64,000 nucleotides of DNA from the NCBI GenBank assembly GCA_022451485.1, contig JAKUQS010000009.1, positions 1-64,000 of the forward strand, in the 5' to 3' direction. Shown here piece by piece: positions 43,893 through 53,482 of the stretch. The translations under genes and the position numbers were made by a program. A model generated the notes under the pieces. It ran no database searches. It was not told the origin of the DNA and saw only the letters and a list, made by a program, of their open reading frames with translations. This DNA is from Gammaproteobacteria bacterium (GTDB taxonomy: Bacteria; Pseudomonadota; Gammaproteobacteria; Arenicellales; UBA868). Position 1 is the first letter of the stretch, and each line of letters begins with the position of its first letter.

Positions 43893-45871
43893 TCCCCGAA
43901 CTCGGTACCTTTAGCCTGATTCTTGCCCTTCTTTGCGCCATCGTGCAGGGTGTATTCCCACTACTGGGTGCACCCCGTACCCACTACCATTGGATGAACC
44001 TGGCTCGCTCAGCGGCTTGGTCTCAACTGGTTTTTGTTGGGTTAGCCTATGCCTGCCTAACTGCGTCATTCCTAAGTCATGATTTCTCTGTTCGCTATGT
44101 CGCGCTTAACTCGAACACTCAGCTCCCACTGCTCTATCTAATCTCCGGCGTCTGGGCAGGGCACGAGGGATCCTTATTACTGTGGGTACTGATCCTTGCT
44201 GGATGGACTGGCGCTGTTGAGAGATGTAGTTCGGCTATACCCGAGGAAATGCGGGCCCGCGTCATCGCGATAATGGGACTAATTAGCACTGGCTTTCTTC
44301 TCTTCATCATAATGACCTCCAGTCCTTTCGCGCGTCAATTTCCTATTCCACTGGATGGCAATGATCTCAATCCATTGTTGCAGGATCCGGGCCTCGCGAT
44401 ACATCCACCAATTCTCTATTTGGGTTACGTCGGCTTTTCTGTGCCATTCGCTTTCGGTATCGCCGCCCTTCTGGCTGGCCGTCTTGACGGCGCCTGGGCA
44501 CGCTGGTCTCGGCCATGGACTCTATTTGCCTGGACTTTTCTAACTATTGGAATTGCCTTGGGCAGTTGGTGGGCATACAACGAACTGGGCTGGGGTGGTT
44601 GGTGGTTCTGGGACCCGGTTGAAAATGCATCCTTTATGCCGTGGCTGGTTGGAACTGCTCTAGTGCATTCACTTGCAGCGACAGAGAAACGCGGCGTATT
44701 TAAAGCTTGGACTGTCCTCTTAGCACTGTTCGCGTTTTCATTGTCCCTGCTGGGAACCTTTCTGGTCCGCTCTGGCGTTCTGACGTCAGTACACGCTTTT
44801 GCTAACGATCCCGCCCGCGGCGTTTACATTCTGATTTTTTTATCACTAGTGGTGGGCTTATCCCTTGGGCTGTACGCCTGGCGCGCCCCTTCGGTGCGTT
44901 CCACCGTGGTGACATCACCCATTTCTCGGGAATCATTCCTCCTTATTAATAACATTCTGCTGATGGTGACCACAGCCACAATTCTGCTGGGCACCTTGTA
45001 CCCACTCGTCATGGATGCCCTAGGACTTGGAAAAATCTCTGTCGGCGCACCCTATTTCAATAGTGTGTTTATTCCATTGACTGCCCCGCTTGTTCTGCTT
45101 CTCGGCACAGCCTCAGTCATTCGCTGGAAACAAGATAAGATCAAACGACTTTTATGGATTCTAACGCCCATACTCCTGATCAGTTTTTTTATCGGCGTGC
45201 TATGGCCAGTTTTTAACATGCCTCATTATTCAAGCGTTGCGATCTTCGGCGTCACCCTTGGCGTCTGGACTTTTGCGACCGCGGTGGTTGGTGTGTGGAG
45301 TCGCACGTCCGGGGGTAATCGCTGGCGGCGTCTTCGAAATACACCTTCAAGTTTTTATGGGATGACCTTAGCGCATATTGGAGTCGGTGTTTTCGCCATC
45401 GGCATTGCTCTGACCTCGGCGTTTAGCGTTGAAAAGCAGGTCCGAATGGCGCCGGGGGATCATCAATCAATAGGAGGCTATGACTTCCGCTTCGACGGCG
45501 TCAGCGACGTTCAGGGCATTAATTATCTGGCACAGCGAGGCGTTATCACCGTCTTGAAGGACGGTCTTCCGATTAGCCGATTGGAGCCTGAAAAGCGGAC
45601 TTATCAGGTTCAGAAAAGTCCAATGACCGAAGCAGGTGTAGAAGCTGGACTAATGCGTGATCTGTATGTTTCACTCGGTGAACCGATGGACGACGGCCGC
45701 AGTTGGGGCGTACGACTCTACCTCAAACCCTTTATTCGTTGGATCTGGCTTGGCGCCCTGCTCATTGCCATCGGTGGACTTATCGCCGGAATTGATCGCC
45801 GATACCGGTCTCAATCAGGAATTCGTAACCACACGCCAGGGACCGCAACCACGCCGTCCGTTGGCATTTAG
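43889..45871 (+). CDS. ccmF: Haem lyase subunit CcmF
   Basis: 660 residues, about 14-15 membrane spans. The WWD haem motif appears as GWGGWWFWDPVENASFMPWL in outline. LNPLLQDPGLAIHPPILYLGYVG carries a conserved His pair region, and SGVLTSVHAFANDP another His. The ATG overlaps the ccmE TGA. With CcmH/I it attaches haem to apocytochromes in the periplasm. Confidence 0.95.
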   Translation: MIPELGTFSLILALLCAIVQGVFPLLGAPRTHYHWMNLARSAAWSQLVFVGLAYACLTASFLSHDFSVRYVALNSNTQLPLLYLISGVWAGHEGSLLLWVLILAGWTGAVERCSSAIPEEMRARVIAIMGLISTGFLLFIIMTSSPFARQFPIPLDGNDLNPLLQDPGLAIHPPILYLGYVGFSVPFAFGIAALLAGRLDGAWARWSRPWTLFAWTFLTIGIALGSWWAYNELGWGGWWFWDPVENASFMPWLVGTALVHSLAATEKRGVFKAWTVLLALFAFSLSLLGTFLVRSGVLTSVHAFANDPARGVYILIFLSLVVGLSLGLYAWRAPSVRSTVVTSPISRESFLLINNILLMVTTATILLGTLYPLVMDALGLGKISVGAPYFNSVFIPLTAPLVLLLGTASVIRWKQDKIKRLLWILTPILLISFFIGVLWPVFNMPHYSSVAIFGVTLGVWTFATAVVGVWSRTSGGNRWRRLRNTPSSFYGMTLAHIGVGVFAIGIALTSAFSVEKQVRMAPGDHQSIGGYDFRFDGVSDVQGINYLAQRGVITVLKDGLPISRLEPEKRTYQVQKSPMTEAGVEAGLMRDLYVSLGEPMDDGRSWGVRLYLKPFIRWIWLGALLIAIGGLIAGIDRRYRSQSGIRNHTPGTATTPSVGI

Positions 45872-45892
45872 ATTGCATTGCCAGTCATTAGG

Positions 45893-46369
45893 ATGATTAA
45901 CCGATACCTGACTTCTGTCACAACCATCTTAATCGTCTTTGTATTGGCGACAGGCACTGCGGTGCTCGCTGATGACGACCTTAGCTTCAGTCAGACGCCA
46001 TATGAATCTCGCTATTACCGCCTGATCAACGAACTGCGCTGCCTAGTTTGCCAAAATCAAGCGCTCGCAGACTCCAATGCCGAACTCGCCCGCGATCTCC
46101 GTTTGAAAACCCACCAACTGATTGAATCGGGTGAAAGTGATGAGTCAATTGTCCGTTTCATGGTCGATCGCTATGGAGACTTCATTCTCTATCGGCCACC
46201 ATTGCGTATGAGAACAATACTCCTATGGATCGGACCCGCCCTCATGCTGGCCCTTGGCTTGATTATTTTTGTTCGCACTACTCGTCGAACACATCAGGAT
46301 TTGACTTTATCGACCGGCGAACAACACCGATTGAAGGCGTTGCTGAACACACCACAGAAAGACAAATGA
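45893..46369 (+). CDS. ccmH: CcmH (CycL-like) thiol oxidoreductase
   Basis: 158 residues from the ATG; a TTG five codons upstream is also possible. A signal peptide (to about residue 26) is followed by the LRCLVCQNQ redox motif and the hallmark DSNAELARDLR, then a C-terminal membrane helix. It reduces the apocytochrome CxxCH disulphide. It starts 21 bases after ccmF, so ccmG is absent from its usual place. The stop overlaps the ccmI start. Confidence 0.9.
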   Translation: MINRYLTSVTTILIVFVLATGTAVLADDDLSFSQTPYESRYYRLINELRCLVCQNQALADSNAELARDLRLKTHQLIESGESDESIVRFMVDRYGDFILYRPPLRMRTILLWIGPALMLALGLIIFVRTTRRTHQDLTLSTGEQHRLKALLNTPQKDK

Positions 46370-47619
46370 TCATTTTTCTTGCGTTGTCTGGAACGCTGCT
46401 GCTCATTGCCTTAATCCTGATACTGTTACCGCTGCTACGCCCGGTTTCCTCGAGTGGCCCCACTGGGCACGAGGTCAACCTACAGCTTGCACGTCATCGA
46501 CTGATAGAACTTGAATCCGATGTGGCCTCTGGACGCCTTGATCCGGTCGACTACCCTAGCGCCCGCTCTGAACTCGAACGATCCTTGTTGTCTGATTTAG
46601 CCGATGGCGTTGCCCCTCGGACACCGGCCCGGCGCGCCATTCCAACCGCCGCGTTCCTTGGTTTGATTTTCCCGCTTGCAGCAGCTGGCCTTTATCTGAC
46701 ATTCGGAACACCAGAAGTCCTAAAAAATAATTACACCCAAGTTGATTCACCGAAGACGGTCAATGGAAAAAAACTACCACCAGTAGCCGTCCTAATCGAA
46801 CAGTTGGAAAAAAAGGTCGCCCAGAATCCGGACGATCTGCGCGGGCTCTCGCTACTCACAAATGCCTATATGAGCCTGCGTCGCTACACTGACGCTGTAC
46901 CCTTGTTCGAACGATGGCAAACGCTTGATGAAAACAATGCAGATCTGCTGGCACGTTATGCGGACGCACTGGCGATGGCGAACAATGGCGATCTAAGGGG
47001 GAAACCCACCGCGCTCCTTGAAAGGGCGCTCCAAATCAACCCAAACCAGATACAGGCACTGTGGCTAGCGGCAATGGCCGCAGATGAACAAGATAATCTC
47101 TCTGCAACACTCATGCACCTGACCCACCTACAGGGACTGGTTGTCGACAATAAGGAGGCGCATCAAGAAGTGACTAGCATGATCGCTTCAGCCCGGTCTC
47201 GCGCCACGGCGTCTGGCCTCGCGCTGCCACCCATATCGGGCACTGACACAGCCCTAAACCCGTCAGTCCCCCCGGCACGACTCTCAGTTCTGGTCGAGCT
47301 GAATCCAGCCGTAGGGCAGCAGGTCAACACCACCGACACCGTGTTTGTCTATGCTCGCCCCATCGATGGGAGCAAAATGCCCATTGCGATCACACGTCGT
47401 CGCGCGGTTGAATTTCCGCTGCGCGTTATTCTCGATGACAGTTTGGCTGTGATGCCAAGTCAGAAACTTTCCGACGTCGAACAAGTAGAGGTCGTTGCAC
47501 GCATATCACGAACCGGCAATGCCATGCCAACTCGTGGCGACATCATCGGCGTAACCCGGCCTGTAACCGTCAACACGGTTGACACTGTAACCGTCACCCT
47601 TTCTGACGTAATTCCCTGA
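46366..47619 (+). CDS. ccmI: CcmI, cytochrome c biogenesis chaperone
   Basis: 417 residues from the ATG overlapping the ccmH TGA; the frame extends further upstream inside ccmH but that part is not CcmI. Residues 1-25 are the first membrane helix, with HRLIELESDVASGRLDPVDY in between and a second helix near 90-110. TPR-like repeats (NPDDLRGLSLLTNAYMSLRRYTDAVPLFERW) hold apocytochrome c. A C-terminal extension after about residue 305 contains a beta-sandwich-like domain. Confidence 0.9.
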   Translation: MIIFLALSGTLLLIALILILLPLLRPVSSSGPTGHEVNLQLARHRLIELESDVASGRLDPVDYPSARSELERSLLSDLADGVAPRTPARRAIPTAAFLGLIFPLAAAGLYLTFGTPEVLKNNYTQVDSPKTVNGKKLPPVAVLIEQLEKKVAQNPDDLRGLSLLTNAYMSLRRYTDAVPLFERWQTLDENNADLLARYADALAMANNGDLRGKPTALLERALQINPNQIQALWLAAMAADEQDNLSATLMHLTHLQGLVVDNKEAHQEVTSMIASARSRATASGLALPPISGTDTALNPSVPPARLSVLVELNPAVGQQVNTTDTVFVYARPIDGSKMPIAITRRRAVEFPLRVILDDSLAVMPSQKLSDVEQVEVVARISRTGNAMPTRGDIIGVTRPVTVNTVDTVTVTLSDVIP

Positions 47620-47651
47620 TTACATCCACCGAGTTGATCCGCTGACCCCAC

Positions 47652-48764
47652 TCAATAAAGGACAACGCTTCGAATCGACTTTCCCTCGTGCATCAAGTCA
47701 AAAGCGCTGTTGATATCCTCGAGAGGCATGGTGTGGGTGATCAAATCGTCAATGTTGATCTTGCCTTCCATATACCAGTCGACAATTTGAGGCACCTCGG
47801 TTCGGCCTCGCGCGCCACCAAACGCAGTGCCCCGCCATACCCGGCCCGTCACCAACTGAAACGGTCGGGTTGAAATTTCGGCACCGGATGGAGCAACACC
47901 GATGATGATGCTCTCGCCCCAGCCCTTGTGGCAGCATTCAAGTGCCTGACGCATTACCTCTACATTACCGATGCATTCAAAACTGTAATCTGCACCTCCA
48001 CCAGTCAACTCAACGAGATACGCCACTAAATCTCCTTCAAGTTCACTCGGATTAACAAAATCTGTCATACCGAATTGGCGGGCCAACACTTCGCGCTCGG
48101 GATTTAAGTCAACTCCGACGATCCTGTTTGCGCCAACCATCCTTGCACCCTGAACCACATTCAACCCGATGCCACCCAAACCGAATACCACAACATTTGA
48201 GCCGGGTCTGACTTTGGCCGTGTTGATCACAGCGCCGATACCGGTCGTTACACCACAACCGATGTAGCAAACCTTGTCAAAAGGCGCATCTTCTCTGATC
48301 TTTGCCACTGCAATTTCCGGCAAGACCGTATAGTTCGAGAACGTCGATGTCCCCATGTAATGGAATAACCGATCACCATTCAGTGCCAGACGACTGGTCT
48401 CGTCTGGCATTAATCCTTGGCCCTGCGTTTCGCGAATGGCCTGGCACAGGTTCGTTCGACCAGATGTACAGTAATCGCACTGGCGGCACTCCGGGGTATA
48501 AAGTGGAATAACGTGATCGCCCTTCTTGACGCTGGTGACGCCAGCACCTGTATCTACAACAACTCCAGCTCCTTCATGGCCCAATACTGATGGGAAGAGC
48601 CCCTCTGGATCAGCTCCAGAAAGCGTAAAGGCGTCGGTATGACAAATACCCGTTGCCTTGATTTCAACAAGCACTTCCCCTTCACGCGGACCCTCTACTT
48701 CGATTGTTTCGATAGTCAGCGGCTTACCCGCCTGGTGGGCGACCGCAGCGCGACTTGCGACCAT
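47652..48764 (-). CDS. frmA: S-(hydroxymethyl)glutathione dehydrogenase / class III alcohol dehydrogenase
   Basis: 370 residues from an ATG with GAGGAG upstream. Catalytic zinc ligands are in GICHTD, GHEGAG and YIGCGVTTG. The structural zinc site is [16 protein letters not shown]. The Rossmann motif is [10 protein letters not shown]. The conserved [21 protein letters not shown], in outline, is class III-specific. It oxidises the glutathione adduct of formaldehyde, giving S-formylglutathione. No S-formylglutathione hydrolase lies beside it. Divergent to URC1. Confidence 0.93.
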   Translation of the reverse strand: MVASRAAVAHQAGKPLTIETIEVEGPREGEVLVEIKATGICHTDAFTLSGADPEGLFPSVLGHEGAGVVVDTGAGVTSVKKGDHVIPLYTPECRQCDYCTSGRTNLCQAIRETQGQGLMPDETSRLALNGDRLFHYMGTSTFSNYTVLPEIAVAKIREDAPFDKVCYIGCGVTTGIGAVINTAKVRPGSNVVVFGLGGIGLNVVQGARMVGANRIVGVDLNPEREVLARQFGMTDFVNPSELEGDLVAYLVELTGGGADYSFECIGNVEVMRQALECCHKGWGESIIIGVAPSGAEISTRPFQLVTGRVWRGTAFGGARGRTEVPQIVDWYMEGKINIDDLITHTMPLEDINSAFDLMHEGKSIRSVVLY

Positions 48765-48934
48765 GTCGTTCTCCTCATCTCTAATTTGTGCTGTTACCTG
48801 CACTTGATTGTACCCCCCGCACTAATCCACCGCACAATTCCGTCAAAGTCACCGGTTGACCTGTCAGGCTTCGAAGCGTAGAGTCCGCTCGCTTCTCCAT
48901 GCTGATACCTTAAAAACTAAAGGCAACCCGGGTA

Positions 48935-50203
48935 ATGGCGACTGAAGCTCCTGATAAACACAACCGACGTCGGCATATCGTCCTTAATTCGCACCCCAGC
49001 GGCGGACAAACCCCCATTGCAATTGATTGGGGCGCTGACAATCCGGAAAGCCGTGGGCCTGTCGTCACCAACCTGTCTGGAGACGGCCGCCACAACACTA
49101 TTGGCACCCATTCTGGTTCGTATTCAATATACAGAGCACTGGCCGTGGCCGCCGGTGCGCTTGATCCATCACACCGTCCTGACCTGACGAATACCGCACC
49201 CGTCGCACCCATTGGCCCGCATCGACAGTGGTCTGAACCCCATCGCATCGTCTCGCTTGACCCTTACGGCCACCTCGTCACGGAATGTTTCGAGCAAGAA
49301 CTTCGCGATGGCGTGGATATCCGCCCCAGCATTGCCGTCACCCGGGCCCGACTCTCCTTGCCTGAACTCATGCATACCAACACATCAGGCTTAGCACCTG
49401 ACGGACATATTCTGCTCGAAAGCGGTGAGATCAACGTCACGAAAGTCGCACTAGAGCCAGTCTGGCATCTGCCAGGCGTAGCAGCGCGGTTTGGTCTGGA
49501 AGAACATGAATTGCGCCGCATTCTCTATGAGCAAACTGGCGGTATGTTCTCAGATCTTGTCACACGCAATGACCTGAAGGTATTTCTACCTCCCATCGGC
49601 GGGGCTACGGTATATATCTTCGGCAACCCAGAATATCTCGTCGATGACAAACATCGCCTGACCTGTCGAGTCCATGATGAGTGCAATGGATCGGATGTGT
49701 TCGGATCGGATATCTGTACCTGTCGCCCCTATCTTGTTCACGGTATAGAGGAATGCGTCCGCGAAGCGCAACAGGACGGCGTGGGCCTGGTAGTCTATAA
49801 CCGTAAGGAAGGACGCGCATTGGGTGAAGTAACGAAGTTCCTCGTCTACAACGCCCGCAAACGCCAACTTGGCGGTGATCGTGCCGACGCTTATTTCGAG
49901 CGTACCGAGTGCGTGGCCGGCGTTCAGGATGTTCGCTTCCAGGAACTCATGCCCGATGTTCTAAACTGGTTGGGTATCACCCAGATCGACCGCTTCGTCT
50001 CAATGAGCAATATGAAATACGACGCTCTAGTGGCTCAAGGTATCCAAGTAGGCGAGCGTGTATCGATTCCGGACGCCTTAATTCCAGATGACGCCCAAGT
50101 TGAAATGGAAGCCAAAAAAGCGGCCGGTTATTTCACATCCGGTGACGTCCTGTCGGACGATGATCTTGCCAAGACCCGTGGTCGACAGCTCGAAAACTAC
50201 TGA
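48935..50203 (+). CDS. URC1-type GTP-cyclohydrolase-II-like protein (uracil catabolism)
   Basis: 422 residues, twice the length of RibA. The second half holds the GTP-cyclohydrolase-II core: Cys ligands in RVHDECNGSDVFGSDICTC, catalytic region YNRKEGRALGEVTKF, and VSMSNMKYDALVAQG. The ordinary RibA motif Gln-Glu-Gly-Arg-Gly-Ile reads KEGRALG. The N-terminal 200 residues are the URC1 extension. In the yeast URC pathway Urc1 acts on the uracil-derived nucleotide ring. The next two genes are URC4 and uracil phosphoribosyltransferase, which settles the assignment. The start has only a weak site. Confidence 0.87.
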   Translation: MATEAPDKHNRRRHIVLNSHPSGGQTPIAIDWGADNPESRGPVVTNLSGDGRHNTIGTHSGSYSIYRALAVAAGALDPSHRPDLTNTAPVAPIGPHRQWSEPHRIVSLDPYGHLVTECFEQELRDGVDIRPSIAVTRARLSLPELMHTNTSGLAPDGHILLESGEINVTKVALEPVWHLPGVAARFGLEEHELRRILYEQTGGMFSDLVTRNDLKVFLPPIGGATVYIFGNPEYLVDDKHRLTCRVHDECNGSDVFGSDICTCRPYLVHGIEECVREAQQDGVGLVVYNRKEGRALGEVTKFLVYNARKRQLGGDRADAYFERTECVAGVQDVRFQELMPDVLNWLGITQIDRFVSMSNMKYDALVAQGIQVGERVSIPDALIPDDAQVEMEAKKAAGYFTSGDVLSDDDLAKTRGRQLENY

Positions 50204-51416
50204 TTCAGAGCCAATCGCCGCGGCCCGGTCACTGCTGTCGGCCAGCGCAGTACGTGAGCGCAGCCATTGGATTCTTGAAGCAGCGAAATCTGATGGATTG
50301 ACACATTTTCGAGTCAATCTTGATGCGCTACTGCCGTGCGCCACGCTGGTAGCCAACGAAACACGTTCCAATTATCCGAATCTTGACGTGCCTTACCATA
50401 GTCGATGGCGGCATTTCGAAACGAGCGCAGGTGACTTAAGCAAGACAACACTAGGCATGCCTACTCCGGGCGACCTTGAATACTGCCGCGCCGCTATTGA
50501 TTTGAGTGTCGTCAGCGTACTGCTTGACGCGGGTGCCGGTGACACATGGTGCTATCGAGATGAGATCACTCAAACACAATATGAGCGCTCTGAGGGATTG
50601 GCTGTTGCCAGCCTGCGCCTATTTGACAGCGGCCTTTTTTCGTCTGATCCTGGCCAATGCCATCGCGTCGATAGCGCCGCACTGTCTCGACTGGACTCGA
50701 GTCGACTCCAAAGCGGTTTACAGGTCGCCGAAGGGAATCCGCTACCTGGCATTGACCAGCGAGTGACATTGTTAAATGCGCTCGGTCATGCGCTATCCGA
50801 TCACCCACGTACCGATATTCTAGAACGACCCGCCAACTTAGTCTTAAATGGTATCGATGGGGATACTATTCGGGCAGATGAACTCTTATCCCACTTATTG
50901 AGAAAACTAAACTCGATCTGGCCTCAAGGGTTTTATTACCACAACCAGCCGCTGGGCGATGTTGGTTGCCACCCCGCCGCAGATCAGGCGCAACTCGGCA
51001 GCGGCTTGGTGCCTTTTCACAAGCTCAGTCAGTGGCTTGTGTACTCACTGCTCGAGCCTTTGGAATGGGGGGGAATTATAGTGACTGAGTTGGATGGCCT
51101 CACTGGACTTCCTGAGTATCGTAATGGCGGCCTTCTAATAGACAGTGGCGTTATTCTTCCAGTCAATCCGGATCTTTACGATCAACCGCTAACCCCTGAC
51201 TCGGAACCTATCGTCGAATGGAGAGCGCTAACCGTTGCGCTCCTGGATGAGTTGGCACCGCTGGTGAGAAATTGTCTGGGCCTAGAGGCCCACGCTTTCC
51301 CTCTCGCCCGCATGCTGCAGGGCGGAACCTGGTCAGCCGGGCGCCGCATAGCAAAAGAAAAAAGACCCAATGCCGCACCCCCGCTCACACTCCAACTGAC
51401 GGGCACCGTATTTTAG
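50160..51416 (+). CDS. URC4-type protein (DUF1688)
   Basis: 418 residues from ATG at 50160, overlapping URC1 by 44 bases; a longer frame from 50088 exists but adds a non-family leader. It matches DUF1688 from AARSLLSASAVRERSHWIL through VNLDALLPCATLVANET to the C-terminal GTVF. DUF1688 is the URC4 family, required for uracil use in yeast; its reaction has not been settled to my knowledge. No catalytic motif can be pointed to. The gene overlap implies coupled translation with URC1. Confidence 0.82.
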   Translation: MILPRPVVDSSKTTDSEPIAAARSLLSASAVRERSHWILEAAKSDGLTHFRVNLDALLPCATLVANETRSNYPNLDVPYHSRWRHFETSAGDLSKTTLGMPTPGDLEYCRAAIDLSVVSVLLDAGAGDTWCYRDEITQTQYERSEGLAVASLRLFDSGLFSSDPGQCHRVDSAALSRLDSSRLQSGLQVAEGNPLPGIDQRVTLLNALGHALSDHPRTDILERPANLVLNGIDGDTIRADELLSHLLRKLNSIWPQGFYYHNQPLGDVGCHPAADQAQLGSGLVPFHKLSQWLVYSLLEPLEWGGIIVTELDGLTGLPEYRNGGLLIDSGVILPVNPDLYDQPLTPDSEPIVEWRALTVALLDELAPLVRNCLGLEAHAFPLARMLQGGTWSAGRRIAKEKRPNAAPPLTLQLTGTVF

Positions 51417-51483
51417 GACCGAGATGGCCAAATCTATGGCTACATCCGCGTCATGTCGTCTGTGTATAAATCATAACGCCGAC

Positions 51484-51512
51484 TTGAAAACCATTTCATG
51501 CTAACGTCTTAT
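51484..51512 (+). promoter_or_regulatory. Candidate promoter of upp
   Basis: TTGAAA and TCTTAT with a 17-base spacer, 22 bases before the upp ATG. The -35 matches five of six and the -10 four of six. It would let upp be made apart from URC1-URC4. Confidence 0.4.
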
Positions 51513-51533
51513 TGATACCCGGAGTCTAAATTT

Positions 51534-52166
51534 ATGGACAGCACGATTCATATCGTTGATCACCCATTAGTGCAGCACAAGCTCAGCCTAATGCGTGAAA
51601 AAACGCAACCGACGGCAACCTTTCGCCAGCTCATGAGAGAAGTTTCCCTGCTGCTCGCCTACGAAGTCACTCGTGACTTACCTCTCGAGACCACAGAAAT
51701 TGATACGCCTCTTGAACTCATGCAGGCACCCGTATTGTCGGGGAAAAAACTGTGTTTCGTTTCTATACTGCGAGCGGGCAATGGGCTACTGGAAGGCATG
51801 CTTGACCTTTTACCCTCTGCCCGAGTCGGCCACGTCGGCATTTACCGGGACCCCGACACCCTGAATGCCATTGAGTATTACTACAAGGTGCCGCAGGACA
51901 TCGATGACCGACTCGTCATCGTAGTCGATCCCATGTTAGCGACAGCGCACTCCGGCATTGCCGCAGTTGACCGCCTGAAGCAAGGCGGGGCCAAAAAAAT
52001 GAAATTTGTTTGTTTACTAGCTGCGCCTGAAGGGATATCCGCATTTACCACGGCACACCCTGACGTACCGCTTTATACAGCGGCCATCGACCGCCAACTC
52101 AATGAGCATGGGTATATCCTACCTGGACTCGGCGATGCGGGTGACCGCCTGTACGGTACCCGTTAA
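51534..52166 (+). CDS. upp: Uracil phosphoribosyltransferase
   Basis: 210 residues, the usual length, with GGAG before the [16 protein letters not shown] is the family's N-terminal motif, and the C-terminal [17 protein letters not shown] is the uracil-binding end. The PRPP loop is [12 protein letters not shown] where most read DPMLATGGT/S, so two glycines are replaced. It converts uracil and PRPP to UMP, and in the URC pathway provides the first step (URC6). Its stop overlaps the opposite-strand aminotransferase stop. Confidence 0.92.
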   Translation: MDSTIHIVDHPLVQHKLSLMREKTQPTATFRQLMREVSLLLAYEVTRDLPLETTEIDTPLELMQAPVLSGKKLCFVSILRAGNGLLEGMLDLLPSARVGHVGIYRDPDTLNAIEYYYKVPQDIDDRLVIVVDPMLATAHSGIAAVDRLKQGGAKKMKFVCLLAAPEGISAFTTAHPDVPLYTAAIDRQLNEHGYILPGLGDAGDRLYGTR

Positions 52167-53380
52167 TTAGACGCGACAACGGACTCGACGGCACGTGCGA
52201 AACGTGCCAAGCCCTCGTCAATATCCTCACTCGGTATCACGAGCGATGGTGCCATACGAATCACATCGGCACCCGCCACTAACAACAACAAGCCTTCTGC
52301 TTGGGCTGCGTTCAAAAACTCCCGTGCTCGGCCCGCCCATTGCTCACGTAGGACACATCCCATCAGTAGCCCACGGCCTCGAATTTCACTAAACAGTCCC
52401 ATACCTTGCCGCGCATCGATCTCTTTGAGTCCAGCAACAATCCGCTGCCGCCTCTCCTCGACACCATTGAGCACCTCAGGCGTATTAATCAAGTCCAGTG
52501 CCGCGCCCGCCACCGCACAGGCTAGCGCGTTTCCGCCATAAGTACTGCCATGGGTTCCAATACCCAGGGATTTTCCCACCTCCGCACGACACAGCATGGC
52601 GGCGACGGGAAAGCCCCCACCTAGCGCCTTCGCCGTGGTCAAAACGTCCGGGATAACCTGGTAAGCCTGATATGCATATAAGTGCCCGGTCCGCCCAACA
52701 CCCGTTTGCACTTCGTCCATGATCATCAATGCATCATGCGTATCGCAAAGGCGACGGATAGCCTCAAGAAACTCTGGGTCTGCATCGCGAACACCGCCCT
52801 CTCCCTGAATCGCCTCGACCATCACCGCACACGTACGCGAAGAGAACGCTTCTTCTAATGCACCGACATCGTTAAATGGCAGATGGGTAATCGCCCCAGG
52901 CAATGGACCAAACCCCTCACGATAGCTTGCCTGCCCCCCGACACTGACGGTAAATAACGTGCGGCCATGAAATCCTTGCTCGAACGCAATGATTTCGTCC
53001 TTCTCGACACCATGGTGGTCATAAGCATAACGCCGCACCAGCTTTAGTGCGGCTTCGTTGGCCTCACCACCTGAATTACACAAGAACACGCGCTCCGCAA
53101 AAGTCGCCTCACACAATTTGTGTGCGAGTGAGATCGCCGGCTCATTTGCAAGCAGGTTCGACACATGCCATAGCTTTCCTGCCTGGTCGGTCAGCGCGGC
53201 CACTAGTGCCGGATGCACATGTCCGAGACCGCTAACCGCAATACCCCCCGCAAAATCGACGTATTCCCGCCCCTCTTGATCCCACAGTCGAGAACCCTCA
53301 CCGCGCACAGGAATCTGCAGTCCGGGTGAATAATTCGGCACCATGAACTCGTCAAACATCTCGCGGTTAATCTTAGGCAT
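52163..53380 (-). CDS. argD: Acetylornithine aminotransferase-like class III transaminase
   Basis: 405 residues from the ATG with GGAG seven bases upstream; GTG one codon earlier is possible. PLP motifs: [42 protein letters not shown] and the Schiff-base Lys in [16 protein letters not shown]. The [16 protein letters not shown] segment is typical of ArgD/AstC. It interconverts an amino group with 2-oxoglutarate and could serve arginine synthesis or a semialdehyde. The convergent upp stop overlaps its own. Confidence 0.88.
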   Translation of the reverse strand: MPKINREMFDEFMVPNYSPGLQIPVRGEGSRLWDQEGREYVDFAGGIAVSGLGHVHPALVAALTDQAGKLWHVSNLLANEPAISLAHKLCEATFAERVFLCNSGGEANEAALKLVRRYAYDHHGVEKDEIIAFEQGFHGRTLFTVSVGGQASYREGFGPLPGAITHLPFNDVGALEEAFSSRTCAVMVEAIQGEGGVRDADPEFLEAIRRLCDTHDALMIMDEVQTGVGRTGHLYAYQAYQVIPDVLTTAKALGGGFPVAAMLCRAEVGKSLGIGTHGSTYGGNALACAVAGAALDLINTPEVLNGVEERRQRIVAGLKEIDARQGMGLFSEIRGRGLLMGCVLREQWAGRAREFLNAAQAEGLLLLVAGADVIRMAPSLVIPSEDIDEGLARFARAVESVVASN

Positions 53381-53482
53381 CACAACTCTCCATTTCCTCT
53401 AAATCACAACATTCACAAACTAGTGTAACTTGATGCCTCTAAAGAATCCTAGAGCACCTATATACCGCCACTTCTGCAGATG

